A stretch of DNA of 19,921 nucleotides, from assembly GCA_966250015.1 (NCBI GenBank), contig CBINFS010000059.1:1-19921 (forward strand), read 5' to 3'. Below are positions 1-7,102 of this stretch, piece by piece. Every line of letters starts with the position of its first letter. Position 1 is the first letter of the stretch. Under the pieces are notes generated by a model, which saw nothing but the letters and a program-made list of their open reading frames with translations, had not been told where the DNA came from and made no database searches. The DNA is from CBINFS01 sp966250015 (GTDB lineage Bacteria; Bacteroidota; Rhodothermia; Rhodothermales; DASSAV01). A program made the translations under genes and the position numbers.

Positions 1-48
1 GATTTCAAAGGGGTTTTCTGCTTCTCTTTTGACCCGGCAAAAGAGAAG
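1..48. repeat. 48-bp terminal direct repeat, left copy
   Basis: Bases 1-48 are identical, base for base, to bases 19874-19921 in the same orientation. The unit contains a perfect 11-bp inverted repeat: CTTCTCTTTTG at 21-31 pairs with CAAAAGAGAAG at 38-48 around the loop ACCCGG. The repeat ends exactly where the right arm ends. This fits a dispersed hairpin repeat at which an assembler stopped, or the overlap of a circularised contig. No gene lies in it. Confidence 0.9.
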
Positions 49-164
49 GAAAAGAAAATGACACTCTTAAGGAATAGATCTACCCCTCAGTCGCCCCGCG
101 ATGACTTTCCTGTCTAGGCTAGCACATCTTGATACCACCATAAGCGCCAGTCCGAGAGGTAGCA

Positions 165-420
165 CTTCGGGAAGATTCCTCACCCGCTTTGGGGTTCGGA
201 ATGACAAGTAGAGAGGTATCGGCAATTATCTGGCCTTGTAATTACCGCAAAGCCCCTGAATTGTCATCCCGAATCCTGCGAAGCAGGAGAGGGATCTTTA
301 TGAAACGCAGCCTTCTGAATTGGCAATGAGGGTACGCACAGCACATGGGAACCCTCGTAACTAATCGGAAAGGCCGCACTTTGGGAAAATTCCTCCTCAC
401 AAGGTTCATCGGAATGACAG
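165..420. repeat. Cluster of GTCATTCCGA-type dispersed repeats
   Basis: Three related modules are visible. Two lie on the minus strand, starting at 205 and 418. Both begin GTCATTCCGA, continue to GGAAT(C/T)TTCCC and then share (A/G)AAGTGC. The third is on the plus strand from 263: GTCATCCCGA, then a TCCTGC-GAA-GCAGGA hairpin at 274-288. Such palindromic intergenic repeats are common in many bacteria and are often mis-called as short ORFs. The first two are direct copies of each other; the third is inverted relative to both. Confidence 0.75.
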
Positions 421-515
421 ACTCTATGGTATCACCTATACCACACCGTCTTCATTCCGAGGAAAGTTTTGATGATGAATCCTCATGAAACGCGGCCGAA
501 AGGATTGGCAAAGAG
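299..515. repeat. Degenerate direct repeat, about 31 bp, two copies
   Basis: Bases 299-329 and 485-515 align without gaps. Both begin ATGAAACGC, then (A/G)GCC, four differing bases, G(A/G)ATTGGCAA and (T/A)GAG. The second copy lies inside a 66-codon ORF (469-669) that I do not believe is coding. The match is good enough to say the two are related, and suggests the repeat family extends past the hairpin modules. Confidence 0.5.
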
Positions 516-710
516 TGACCGCGTCGAGTTGGACGACAGAGAATCGGCCTTTTACCCCGAATTAACGCCCCCATTTCACACTTTTCACTTCTTCCCTCCC
601 ACTTCCTGCTCCTCCGGCCCTATTTTCCGCTTTCGTAGTCTAACGAACGGAATAGAGTACCCGTGCTGAGTAGACAATTTCAAACTGCCCATTCGTACGA
701 CCCGGACAAC

Positions 711-2492
711 ATGCCCGAATACAAGCCGATCGGGTGTTACGGGATCATCGGCGACACGCGGACGGCGGTGCTCGTCGGGTGTGACGGATCGATCGACTGG
801 GCGTGCCTGCCCGACTTCGACTGCCCCTCGCTTTTCGGGGCGCTGCTCGATCCCTCTGCCGGGCGGTTCGCCGTGCGGCCTACGACCGCCTTCACGTCGC
901 GGCAGTGGTACGAGCACGGCACGAACGTCCTCGTGACCGAGTTCACCACCACCGGCGGCGTGGTGCGCGTGCGGGACTTCATGCCCTACACGCGCCGGAA
1001 GGTGCCCACGGCCGAGATCTACCGCCGCATCGAGTGTGTGCAGGGATCGGTCGAGATCGAAATCCTCTTCGAGCCCCGCTTCGACTACGGCCGCGTCGTC
1101 CCCGAGTTCGAGATCTCCGAGTTCGGCGTGAAGGCAAGCTTCGGCGACGAAACCATCGTGCTCTCGACCGAGCTCCCTATGACGATCGCCGACCACCGTG
1201 CAGTGGGGGTCGCGCACATCGACGCCGGGCGCGACGTCTTCATCGTGGCCGACTGGGACGCCGACGCCGTCCACCCCGTCGCGAGCTACCAGCCCCACCG
1301 ACGCCTCTGGCAGGTGCGGACGTTCTGGCGCAACTGGATCGACCGCCTCGCCTACCACGGCCGCTACCGGGACGTCGTCGAGCGCAGCCTGCTCACGCTC
1401 AAGCTGCTCATCTACGAGCCGACGGGCGCAATCATCGCCGCACCGACCACCTCGCTCCCCGAGTGGCCTGGCGGCCGGCGAAACTGGGACTATCGCTACT
1501 CGTGGGTCCGCGACTCGGCGTTCATCCTCCGCGCCCTCTTCGACGCCGGGTACATGGACGAAGGCACCGCCTACTTCGACTGGCTGCTCGGCCAGACGCT
1601 CGAAGGCGGTCCCCTCCAGGTGATGTACGGCATCCGCGGCAGCCGCGAGCTGCCCGAGATCGAGCTCCCCCTGCGCGGTTACCTCGACTCCCGCCCCGTC
1701 CGCATCGGCAACGGCGCCGCCGGTCAGCTCCAGATCGACATCTTCGGCAGCCTGCTCGACGCCGCCCTCCGCTACGACATGCGCGGCGGCCTCCTGACCA
1801 TCACCGAATGGGAACGCCTCACCGACCTTGCCGACGAGGTGTGCCGCCGATGGCGCGAGCCCGACTCGGGGATATGGGAAGCCCGCAACGAGCCCCGGCA
1901 CTACACCTACTCGAAGGTCTGGGCGTGGGTGGCCCTCACCCGCGCGGCAAAGCTCGCCGAGCAGCTCGGCGCCGCCTTCTCGACCCGCGAGTGGGAGCGC
2001 GAAGCGGAAAACATCCGCCGCGAAGTGCTCAAAAAAGCCTGGAATCCGCAACTGGAAGCGTTCACACAATCCTACGGCTCGGACGAGCTCGACGCGTCGG
2101 TGCTCGTCATGCCGGCGGTGGGGTTCATCCACGCCAATGACCCCCGCTTCCAGTCAACTATACGCGCCTGCCTCAACCGCCTCAAGGCCGGTCCCTACCC
2201 GCTGCTATACCGCTACCTCTCGGAGGATGGAGTCGGCGGTCCAGAAGGTGCTTTCCTGCTGCCCTCGTTCTGGCTCGTCGAAGCCCTCGCTCTGGCCGGC
2301 GACCTCGATCAGGCCCGCGTCACCCTCGACAGCCTCATCAGCCACATGAGCCCCCTTGGCCTTTACTCCGAGGAGATCCACCCCGAGTCCGGTATCCTGC
2401 TCGGCAACTTCCCTCAGGGCTTCAGCCACCTCGGCCTCATCAACGCCGTTTTCCGCCTCGAACAAGTCGAACACGCCACCACGGGGTGGTGA
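711..2492 (+). CDS. Glycoside hydrolase family 15 protein (glucoamylase/trehalase-like)
   Basis: A 593-residue protein of the bacterial GH15 group, which hydrolyses alpha-glucosidic bonds with inversion of configuration (glucoamylase, isomalto-hydrolase or trehalase specificity). It opens with the family's N-terminal beta-sandwich signature (KPIGCYGIIGDTRTAVLVG, GSIDWACLPDFD, about residues 5-37). The (alpha/alpha)6 barrel follows with GGRRNWDYRYSWVRD (254-268), GNGAAGQLQIDIFG (333-346), GIWEARNEPRHYTYSK (387-402) and, near the C terminus, YSEEIHPESGILLGNFPQGF (552-571). The Glu in GIWE (390) and a Glu of the YSEE motif (554/555) are the likely acid/base pair. There is no signal peptide, so it is probably cytoplasmic and acts on storage glucan or trehalose. 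I chose the ATG at 711 because the family begins there; an in-frame GTG at 663 would add 16 unconserved residues, and neither has a clear ribosome site. Substrate cannot be told from sequence. No trehalose or glycogen gene is adjacent. Confidence 0.93.
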   Translation: MPEYKPIGCYGIIGDTRTAVLVGCDGSIDWACLPDFDCPSLFGALLDPSAGRFAVRPTTAFTSRQWYEHGTNVLVTEFTTTGGVVRVRDFMPYTRRKVPTAEIYRRIECVQGSVEIEILFEPRFDYGRVVPEFEISEFGVKASFGDETIVLSTELPMTIADHRAVGVAHIDAGRDVFIVADWDADAVHPVASYQPHRRLWQVRTFWRNWIDRLAYHGRYRDVVERSLLTLKLLIYEPTGAIIAAPTTSLPEWPGGRRNWDYRYSWVRDSAFILRALFDAGYMDEGTAYFDWLLGQTLEGGPLQVMYGIRGSRELPEIELPLRGYLDSRPVRIGNGAAGQLQIDIFGSLLDAALRYDMRGGLLTITEWERLTDLADEVCRRWREPDSGIWEARNEPRHYTYSKVWAWVALTRAAKLAEQLGAAFSTREWEREAENIRREVLKKAWNPQLEAFTQSYGSDELDASVLVMPAVGFIHANDPRFQSTIRACLNRLKAGPYPLLYRYLSEDGVGGPEGAFLLPSFWLVEALALAGDLDQARVTLDSLISHMSPLGLYSEEIHPESGILLGNFPQGFSHLGLINAVFRLEQVEHATTGW

Positions 2493-2797
2493 AGAACAGG
2501 CGGATGCTGAATGACGCGAAGTATTTATTCTCACGCGAATAACCGGCGATACACCAAAGCTTATAAGTAAATATTATTTCTCACATTAAACCCTAAAAAA
2601 CCATTCCATCGAGGGGATCATAGGGGTGTAAAAAAGGCTGGCGCAGCCTTTATTTGAGCTGTATTACCCTGCACACGAGTCGTATTACCCGAACTGCGGT
2701 TGGTACCGACGAGGAAATGATTATCGCCCAAAATAGATATTTCACTACACTAAGGTGCAACCAGACCGTCGAAAGGCCTGCCGGGCGCCAACATGAA
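2493..2797. other. AT-rich intergenic region
   Basis: It lies between the glycoside hydrolase and the convergent 67-residue gene. It contains a bidirectional terminator-like hairpin at 2633-2651. A 76-codon ORF starting at 2654 runs antisense into the small minus-strand gene, resembles nothing and is left out. Nothing else is recognisable. Confidence 0.5.
2628..2655. terminator. Bidirectional intrinsic terminator
   Basis: AAAGGCTG (2633-2640) pairs perfectly with CAGCCTTT (2644-2651) around a GCG loop. On the plus strand the stem is followed by ATTT. On the minus strand it is followed by a run of six T, so it is the stronger terminator for the minus-strand transcript (67-residue gene, possibly CDC48). 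It sits about 140 bp past the glycoside hydrolase stop and about 150 bp past the small gene's stop. Confidence 0.6.
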
Positions 2798-3001
2798 TCA
2801 GAAGAGGCTCAGGCGACGGGGATTATTGCTCTTCCTCGTAACACGAGGCTCCGATCGGATCTCAACCATCAGGTCGAGAAGTGAGAGGGCAACGGCATCC
2901 AACTCGCTGGCCAGCTCGTCCCGGTTCTCCTCACGCAGTTTCTTTCCAATCATCTGAAGCCGCTCGATGCCGGCCAGGTAACGCTCCACACGGTCGCTCA
3001 T
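2798..3001 (-). CDS. Small helical hypothetical protein (67 aa)
   Basis: I do not recognise a family. The 67-residue product is almost all predicted helix: charged heptad-like stretches (RVERYLAGIERLQMIGKKLR, then ELASELDAVALSLLDLMVEI) followed by a basic tail (RVTRKSNNPRRLSLF). There is no signal peptide or membrane segment. The start at 3001 is chosen because AAGGA lies 5 nt before the ATG; a GTG at 3028 is in frame, but its extension contains the GGAGGAG ribosome-site sequence. The gene follows the CDC48-type ATPase on the same strand after a gap of about 120 bp, so co-transcription is possible but unproven. It could be a small coiled-coil adaptor or simply an orphan. Confidence 0.6.
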   Translation of the reverse strand: MSDRVERYLAGIERLQMIGKKLREENRDELASELDAVALSLLDLMVEIRSEPRVTRKSNNPRRLSLF

Positions 3002-3006
3002 GCCCG

Positions 3007-3020
3007 TCCTTACTCCTCCC
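3007..3020 (-). promoter_or_regulatory. Ribosome-binding site of the 67-aa gene
   Basis: On the minus strand GGGAGGAG (3020-3013) and AAGGA (3011-3007) precede the ATG at 3001. AAGGA is 5 nt from the start codon. This is one of the few clear Shine-Dalgarno sites in the window and decides the start. Confidence 0.55.
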
Positions 3021-3120
3021 GATACCACACATTTATTCCGATATCGGATAGTAAGTAAAAACCCCGGCTACTAAGTACGAGCCCGAATCAGGTAACAACC
3101 ATGTTGCAAGAGGCCGGCGC

Positions 3121-5421
3121 TTACTCTTCCGCCTGACTCTCCAGTGCAAAACCGAGCCGTCGTGGCGCACGGGCGCGCTCGAGCTGCAGCTCCTCCATAA
3201 TGCGCTCGTACTCCTTTTCGATCTCCGGCGTCACCGAAGGGCGCGTATCTCGGAGCGCCTTCTCGAATATCCGCATCGGGACCTCCCCGGACTCGATGTT
3301 TTCACGGAGGGTATAAAGCCCGGCGCGGCGCACGAGGCCTTCGAGGTCGGCGCCCGTGTAGCCTTCGGCACGTTCCGCGATCTGCTCCAGATCCACGTCT
3401 GCCGCCAGGGGCATGTTGCGCGTGTGAATCTGGAGGATCCTCAGCCGGCCTTCTGGTCCGGGCACCGGGACGTAGACGATCTCGTCGAAGCGGCCCGGCC
3501 TGAGAAGGGCGTTGTCGAGCAGGGTTGGCCGGTTCGTCGCGCCGATCACCACCACGCCTTGCAGCTCCTCGAGGCCGTCCATCTCCGCCAAGAGCGTGTT
3601 GACCACGCGCTCGGTAACGGCGGGCTCTCCGATGCCGCCGCCCCGCATCGGAGCGAGCGCGTCGATCTCGTCGATGAAGATCACCGACGGCGCCACCTGG
3701 CGGGCACGCTGGAACAGCCGGGACACCTGCTTCTCAGACTCCCCGTACCACTTCGAAAGCAGGTCGGACGACTTCGTGGCGATGAAGTTGGCTTCGGCCT
3801 CCCGCGCCACGGCTTTTGCGAGCAACGTCTTGCCCGTACCCGGCGGGCCGAAGAGCAGAAAACCTTTGGCGGGGCGAATCCCCATGCGCTGGAACGCTTC
3901 CGGCGATTTCAGCGGCAGCTCGACGCCCTCACGCAGCGCCTGCTTGACCTCGTGCAGGCCGCCGACGTCATCCCAGGTGATGTTGGGCACCTGGATCATG
4001 ATCTCGCGCATCGCCGAGGGCTGCACGCGCCGCAGGGCGCCGGTGAAGTCTTCGGGGGTCACCGACAGATTGTCCAGGACTTCGGCAGGTATCTCCTTGC
4101 CGTCCAGGTTGATGTTCACCAGGTTACGGCGCAGGGCTTCCATCGCCGCCTCGCGGGTCAGCGCCGCCAGGTCGGCCCCGACGAAGCCGTAGGTCGTCCT
4201 GGCCAGCTCGTCCAGGTTCACGTCCGCCGTCAGCGGCATCCCACGCGTGTGGATACCCAGGATCTGCCGCCTGCCCGTCTGGTCGGGTACGCCGATGACG
4301 ATCTCGCGGTCGAAGCGTCCCGGGCGTCGGAGCGCTTCGTCGATGGCGTCTATCCGGTTCGTAGCTCCGATCACGATCACGTTCTGGCGCGGTTCGAGGC
4401 CGTCCATCAGCGTCAAGAGCTGCGCCACGATCCGCCGCTCGGTCTCGCCGGTCACCTCGCTTCGCTTCGGCGCGATCGAGTCGATCTCGTCGATGAAGAT
4501 GATCGACGGGGCGCTCTGTTCGGCCTCGGCGAAGATCTCGCGGAGGCGCTGCTCGGACTCGCCGTAGTGGCTCCCCATGATCTCAGGGCCGGCGATGTGG
4601 TGGAACGAGGCCTCCGACTCACTCGCGACCGCCCGCGCCAGGAGTGTTTTGCCTGTACCCGGCGGTCCGTGGAGCAGCACGCCCTTCGGCGGGTCGATGC
4701 CGAGCCGGTTGAACAGCTCCGGGTGCTTCAGCGGCAGCTCGATCATCTCCCGGACCTGCTCGATCGTGTCGCCGAGCCCGCCGATGTCGTCGTACGTGAC
4801 GTCCATCGTCCGCGGCTCACCCGGCTCGACGTACTGCGGGATCAGCTCGATCTCGGTATCCTGGATGATCCGCACGATGCCGCGCGGGGTCGTGGACGTC
4901 ACCACGAGCCGGATCTCGGTCAGGCCGAAAGCCCGCTGCTGGAAGAACTGCTGGAAGATGTCGGGCGGGAAGCTGGTCCGGTCCATGTCCGGCGTCTGGC
5001 GGTACACGGCCGTCGAGACGACGTCGCCCGCCACCACCGGCCGCTGGTTGAGCGTCCGGATCAGCGATTGGCCCGAGCCGGTCAGGCGTACGTTCTTCTG
5101 CGCGGGGGCGAGCACGACCTTCCGGGCCGGCTTCGCGTCGGCGGCCCGGATCTCGACGTAGTCCCCCATGCTGACGTTCGCATTTGCGCGGATCAGGCTG
5201 TCGATGCGCAGAATATTCAGCCCGGCATCTTCAGCATAGGGAAAAAGGGCGATGGCAGCCGTGGTGCGACCGCCTACAATCTCGATGATGTCTCCCTGTG
5301 ATATGCCCAACAGGTCGGAGGCTTCGCGGCTCAGACGGGCGACGCCTTTGCCCACGTCTCGCTCATTTGCCCCGGCCACCTGCAGTCGAACACTTCGCCG
5401 GTTGTTCTCTGTTTCCGCCAT
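3121..5421 (-). CDS. CDC48/VCP-type double-ring AAA+ ATPase
   Basis: A complete 766-residue member of the CDC48/VAT family, ATP-driven unfoldases that thread proteins through a double hexameric ring. Domain order is that of the archaeal and bacterial homologues. A double-psi-barrel N domain (about 10-95, with GVARLSREASDLLGISQGD) is followed by the second N subdomain (about 110-195). D1 has Walker A GPPGTGKT (252-259), Walker B IIFIDE (307-312) and RRPGRFD (365-371). D2 has Walker A GPPGTGKT (525-532), Walker B VIFIDE (580-585) and RPGRFDEIVYVPVP (from 641). Both rings keep the catalytic Asp-Glu and arginine-finger regions, so both should hydrolyse ATP. The C terminus (RRLGFALESQAEE) has no HbYX motif, which argues against archaeal-style docking on a proteasome; none is seen nearby. 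The ATG at 5421 has GAGG about 9 nt upstream. The protein is cytoplasmic; its substrates are unknown. Confidence 0.96.
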   Translation of the reverse strand: MAETENNRRSVRLQVAGANERDVGKGVARLSREASDLLGISQGDIIEIVGGRTTAAIALFPYAEDAGLNILRIDSLIRANANVSMGDYVEIRAADAKPARKVVLAPAQKNVRLTGSGQSLIRTLNQRPVVAGDVVSTAVYRQTPDMDRTSFPPDIFQQFFQQRAFGLTEIRLVVTSTTPRGIVRIIQDTEIELIPQYVEPGEPRTMDVTYDDIGGLGDTIEQVREMIELPLKHPELFNRLGIDPPKGVLLHGPPGTGKTLLARAVASESEASFHHIAGPEIMGSHYGESEQRLREIFAEAEQSAPSIIFIDEIDSIAPKRSEVTGETERRIVAQLLTLMDGLEPRQNVIVIGATNRIDAIDEALRRPGRFDREIVIGVPDQTGRRQILGIHTRGMPLTADVNLDELARTTYGFVGADLAALTREAAMEALRRNLVNINLDGKEIPAEVLDNLSVTPEDFTGALRRVQPSAMREIMIQVPNITWDDVGGLHEVKQALREGVELPLKSPEAFQRMGIRPAKGFLLFGPPGTGKTLLAKAVAREAEANFIATKSSDLLSKWYGESEKQVSRLFQRARQVAPSVIFIDEIDALAPMRGGGIGEPAVTERVVNTLLAEMDGLEELQGVVVIGATNRPTLLDNALLRPGRFDEIVYVPVPGPEGRLRILQIHTRNMPLAADVDLEQIAERAEGYTGADLEGLVRRAGLYTLRENIESGEVPMRIFEKALRDTRPSVTPEIEKEYERIMEELQLERARAPRRLGFALESQAEE

Positions 5422-5702
5422 CAGGTTCGGCCTCGTAGAAAAATTGGCTTTTATTTTGCTGCTCTCTTGTACTAAGCAACACTACGACGGTTGAAGACAG
5501 ACACGTTGTAGTTTAAGCATTTTTACGAGTGTCTTCTACACGTACCGTCAGCGGCAAAATGCGCCGGACGAGGAAAAGAGGATGACCTTGACCGTCTACT
5601 CTTCCGTACACTATCCGGCTGCACGAGTCACGAAAGTTCTCCTCAAAGGTAGAAAAGGGCCTGTACTGCCACAAGGATCTTACAGGAAGTTGAGGTGATC
5701 AC
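5422..5702. other. Divergent promoter region
   Basis: These 281 bp separate the start of the CDC48-type gene (minus) from the start of the 67-residue membrane protein gene (plus), so they must carry both promoters. On the minus strand TTGCTT and AAATAA are spaced by 17 nt (about 5491-5463), a weak sigma-70-like pair. No operator or RNA structure stands out. Confidence 0.35.
5692..5699 (+). promoter_or_regulatory. Ribosome-binding site of the 67-aa membrane protein gene
   Basis: GAGGTGAT at 5692-5699 lies seven bases (from the end of GAGG) before the ATG at 5703. It is a strong site, supporting translation of a gene too short to trust on ORF length alone. Confidence 0.6.
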
Positions 5703-5906
5703 ATGACGGAAATCGACGCAATCAAAAGGCCGTTCGATCGGTTTACCCCAACCGAAAGCGATTTTCCGGAGCCGTACGATGCCGAGTGTGTACGATTCTT
5801 ATCCGGCCCCAGCCCCACGGAAACCTTCGGCCGTCTCCTGCTGATCTTCCTGTTCTACTCCCTGATCGGCGTGGCAGTCGCCGCCACCGGACTGTTCCTC
5901 GCCTGA
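5703..5906 (+). CDS. Small single-pass membrane protein (67 aa)
   Basis: No family recognised. The product has a hydrophilic, acidic and proline-containing N-terminal part (residues 1-42, with TPTESDFPEPYDAE) and one strong C-terminal membrane helix (about 44-66, LLLIFLFYSLIGVAVAATG). That is the layout of a C-terminally anchored protein. A good ribosome site precedes the ATG. Its last 108 bp overlap, tail to tail, the 3' end of the minus-strand gene 5799-6167. It is divergent from the CDC48-type ATPase, and a role as a membrane-bound partner is only a guess. Confidence 0.6.
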   Translation: MTEIDAIKRPFDRFTPTESDFPEPYDAECVRFLSGPSPTETFGRLLLIFLFYSLIGVAVAATGLFLA

Positions 5907-6167
5907 GGCGGCGATGAGCTCCAGCAGGCATGCCAGAATGTCTTCTGTCGTGCAGGCAGGCTCGGACGGATTGTCAAGGGCTTCGCGGTCGTGGTATGTA
6001 ATAGCCCTGTCGAGGAAAAAGACCTGAGCCTCAACGTCCTTATTACACGCCCGCTCGTAGAGAATCTTCGCCGCATTCGTCACCGCCTCCTTCCACTCCA
6101 TTGCGGCGATTTCCTCGTCCGACGGGATCTTGAATTCACCCTCCCACGGCCACTTGATCTGCTCCAT
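5799..6167 (-). CDS. Acidic hypothetical protein (122 aa)
   Basis: No family recognised. Residues 1-90 look like a real soluble, mostly helical protein: WPWEGEFKIPSDEEIAAMEW, then KEAVTNAAKILYERACNKDV and a hydrophobic LACLLELIAA. The last 30 or so residues (GGGDCHADQGVEQEDQQE and onward) are low-complexity and are read antisense to the 67-residue membrane protein gene, so this tail may have arisen by loss of an earlier stop. The ATG at 6167 has GAGG six bases upstream; a GTG one codon earlier is less likely. It is on the same strand as the LytS/LytR operon, which ends 85 bp upstream of it, but nothing links their function. Confidence 0.6.
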   Translation of the reverse strand: MEQIKWPWEGEFKIPSDEEIAAMEWKEAVTNAAKILYERACNKDVEAQVFFLDRAITYHDREALDNPSEPACTTEDILACLLELIAASGEEQSGGGDCHADQGVEQEDQQETAEGFRGAGAG

Positions 6168-6173
6168 CACACG

Positions 6174-6177
6174 CCTC
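6174..6177 (-). promoter_or_regulatory. Ribosome-binding site deciding the 6167 start
   Basis: GAGG on the minus strand, six bases before the ATG at 6167. It favours this ATG over the adjacent GTG at 6170. Confidence 0.45.
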
Positions 6178-6251
6178 GCCAGTTGGTTTCAGAATGGCCT
6201 TAACCTACTGGACAGCGTGGGAATAGGAAAGGTTGGAATCGCAACCCGGCG

Positions 6252-7058
6252 TCAGGTGCGTGGCTCGATCCCGAGACGTTCTTCGAGCTCTTCGCGCCGG
6301 TTTCGGCTCATTGGAAGGCGCTTCCCGCCCTTCAGCCTCACTGCGTAGTCGCCTCCCGCACTGTAGAGCAGCGCTTCGATGCGGTCCAGCTGGACGATCG
6401 CACTCCGGTGCAGTCGGAAGAAACAATTTGGGTCGAGGCGTTCCTCGAGCACCTGCATCCGCTCGCGGATCACGTACAGCTCGTCGCCGACGTGCAGTTC
6501 GGCGTAGGCGCCGCTGGCCGTAATGTAATCGATCTGCTCAACGGGGACGATGCGCACCTGCCCCCGCATGTCCACCGCGATGCGCTCGAGGTAGCGCGGT
6601 TGCTCCCCGCCCCCTTCAGAATCCGCACCGGTCCCCTGCAACAGCACCGAAAGCCTGCTGCGGAGCTGGTTGACCTCGCGCAGGTCGTGCATCTGCCGGG
6701 CGCGCGTAAAGGCCATCTCGAAGCGCTCGTCGTCGAAGGGCTTCAAGAGGTAATCGATGGCCGCCAGGTCGAACGCCTTCAGCGCGTACTGATCGTACGC
6801 CGTCACGAAGATCACCATCGGCATGTTCTCCGGCCCGACCTCCTGCACGACCTCCACCCCCGTTCGCCCCGGCATCTGCACGTCGAGGAAAACCAGGTCA
6901 GGCTGGAGCTTCCGAATGGCTTTCACCGCCTCATTGCCGTTTTCGGCCTTTCCGACGATCTCGACCCCCTCCTGCTGCAACAGCATGTCCTCGAGCCGTT
7001 GCCGCGCCAGAGGCTCATCGTCTACGATCAGAACGCGCAGCTTTTTCGTACCGGTCAT
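6252..7058 (-). CDS. LytTR-family response regulator
   Basis: A 268-residue LytR/AlgR-type response regulator. The receiver domain (about 6-122) has the acidic pair D13/D14, the phosphoacceptor D59 in LVFLDVQMPG, T86 and K106 in YLLKPF. A charged linker (123-157) leads to a LytTR DNA-binding domain (about 158-262, with RIVPVEQIDYITASGAYAEL and FFRLHRSAIVQLDRI), which binds direct-repeat promoter sites through beta strands. It is downstream of, and clearly partnered with, the LytS-type kinase. The start at 7058 gives the family's usual MTGTKKLRVLIVDDEP. Alternatives are ATG 7082 and TTG 7106, the last overlapping the kinase stop as TTGA, which would mean translational coupling. No strong ribosome site separates them. 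Target genes are unknown. Confidence 0.93.
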   Translation of the reverse strand: MTGTKKLRVLIVDDEPLARQRLEDMLLQQEGVEIVGKAENGNEAVKAIRKLQPDLVFLDVQMPGRTGVEVVQEVGPENMPMVIFVTAYDQYALKAFDLAAIDYLLKPFDDERFEMAFTRARQMHDLREVNQLRSRLSVLLQGTGADSEGGGEQPRYLERIAVDMRGQVRIVPVEQIDYITASGAYAELHVGDELYVIRERMQVLEERLDPNCFFRLHRSAIVQLDRIEALLYSAGGDYAVRLKGGKRLPMSRNRREELEERLGIEPRT

Positions 7059-7102
7059 GGAACGTCTGTCCGAAAGGATCATCTTCGCCCGCTTTCGAGG
7101 CG

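Larger units (their letters stand above)
1..662. other. Gene-free left flank with repeats
   Basis: No ORF here looks like a protein. The stretch holds the terminal hairpin repeat, the GTCATTCCGA modules and the degenerate 31-bp repeat. It must also contain the promoter of the downstream glycoside hydrolase, but I see no convincing -35/-10 pair or Bacteroidota-type TAnnTTTG box to name. Confidence 0.6.

Noticed and set aside
469..669. 66-codon plus-strand ORF before the glycoside hydrolase
   Set aside because: Includes a dispersed repeat copy and a proline/phenylalanine-rich low-complexity stretch; overlaps the next gene's possible start.
585..2132. 515-codon minus-strand ORF opposite the glycoside hydrolase
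   Set aside because: Antisense to clear GH15 motifs; its sequence is rich in Arg, Val, Glu, Ala and Gly repeats typical of a shadow frame.
3424..5301. 625-codon plus-strand ORF opposite the CDC48-type gene
   Set aside because: Shadow of the AAA+ ATPase frame; His/Arg/Asp-rich with no recognisable fold.
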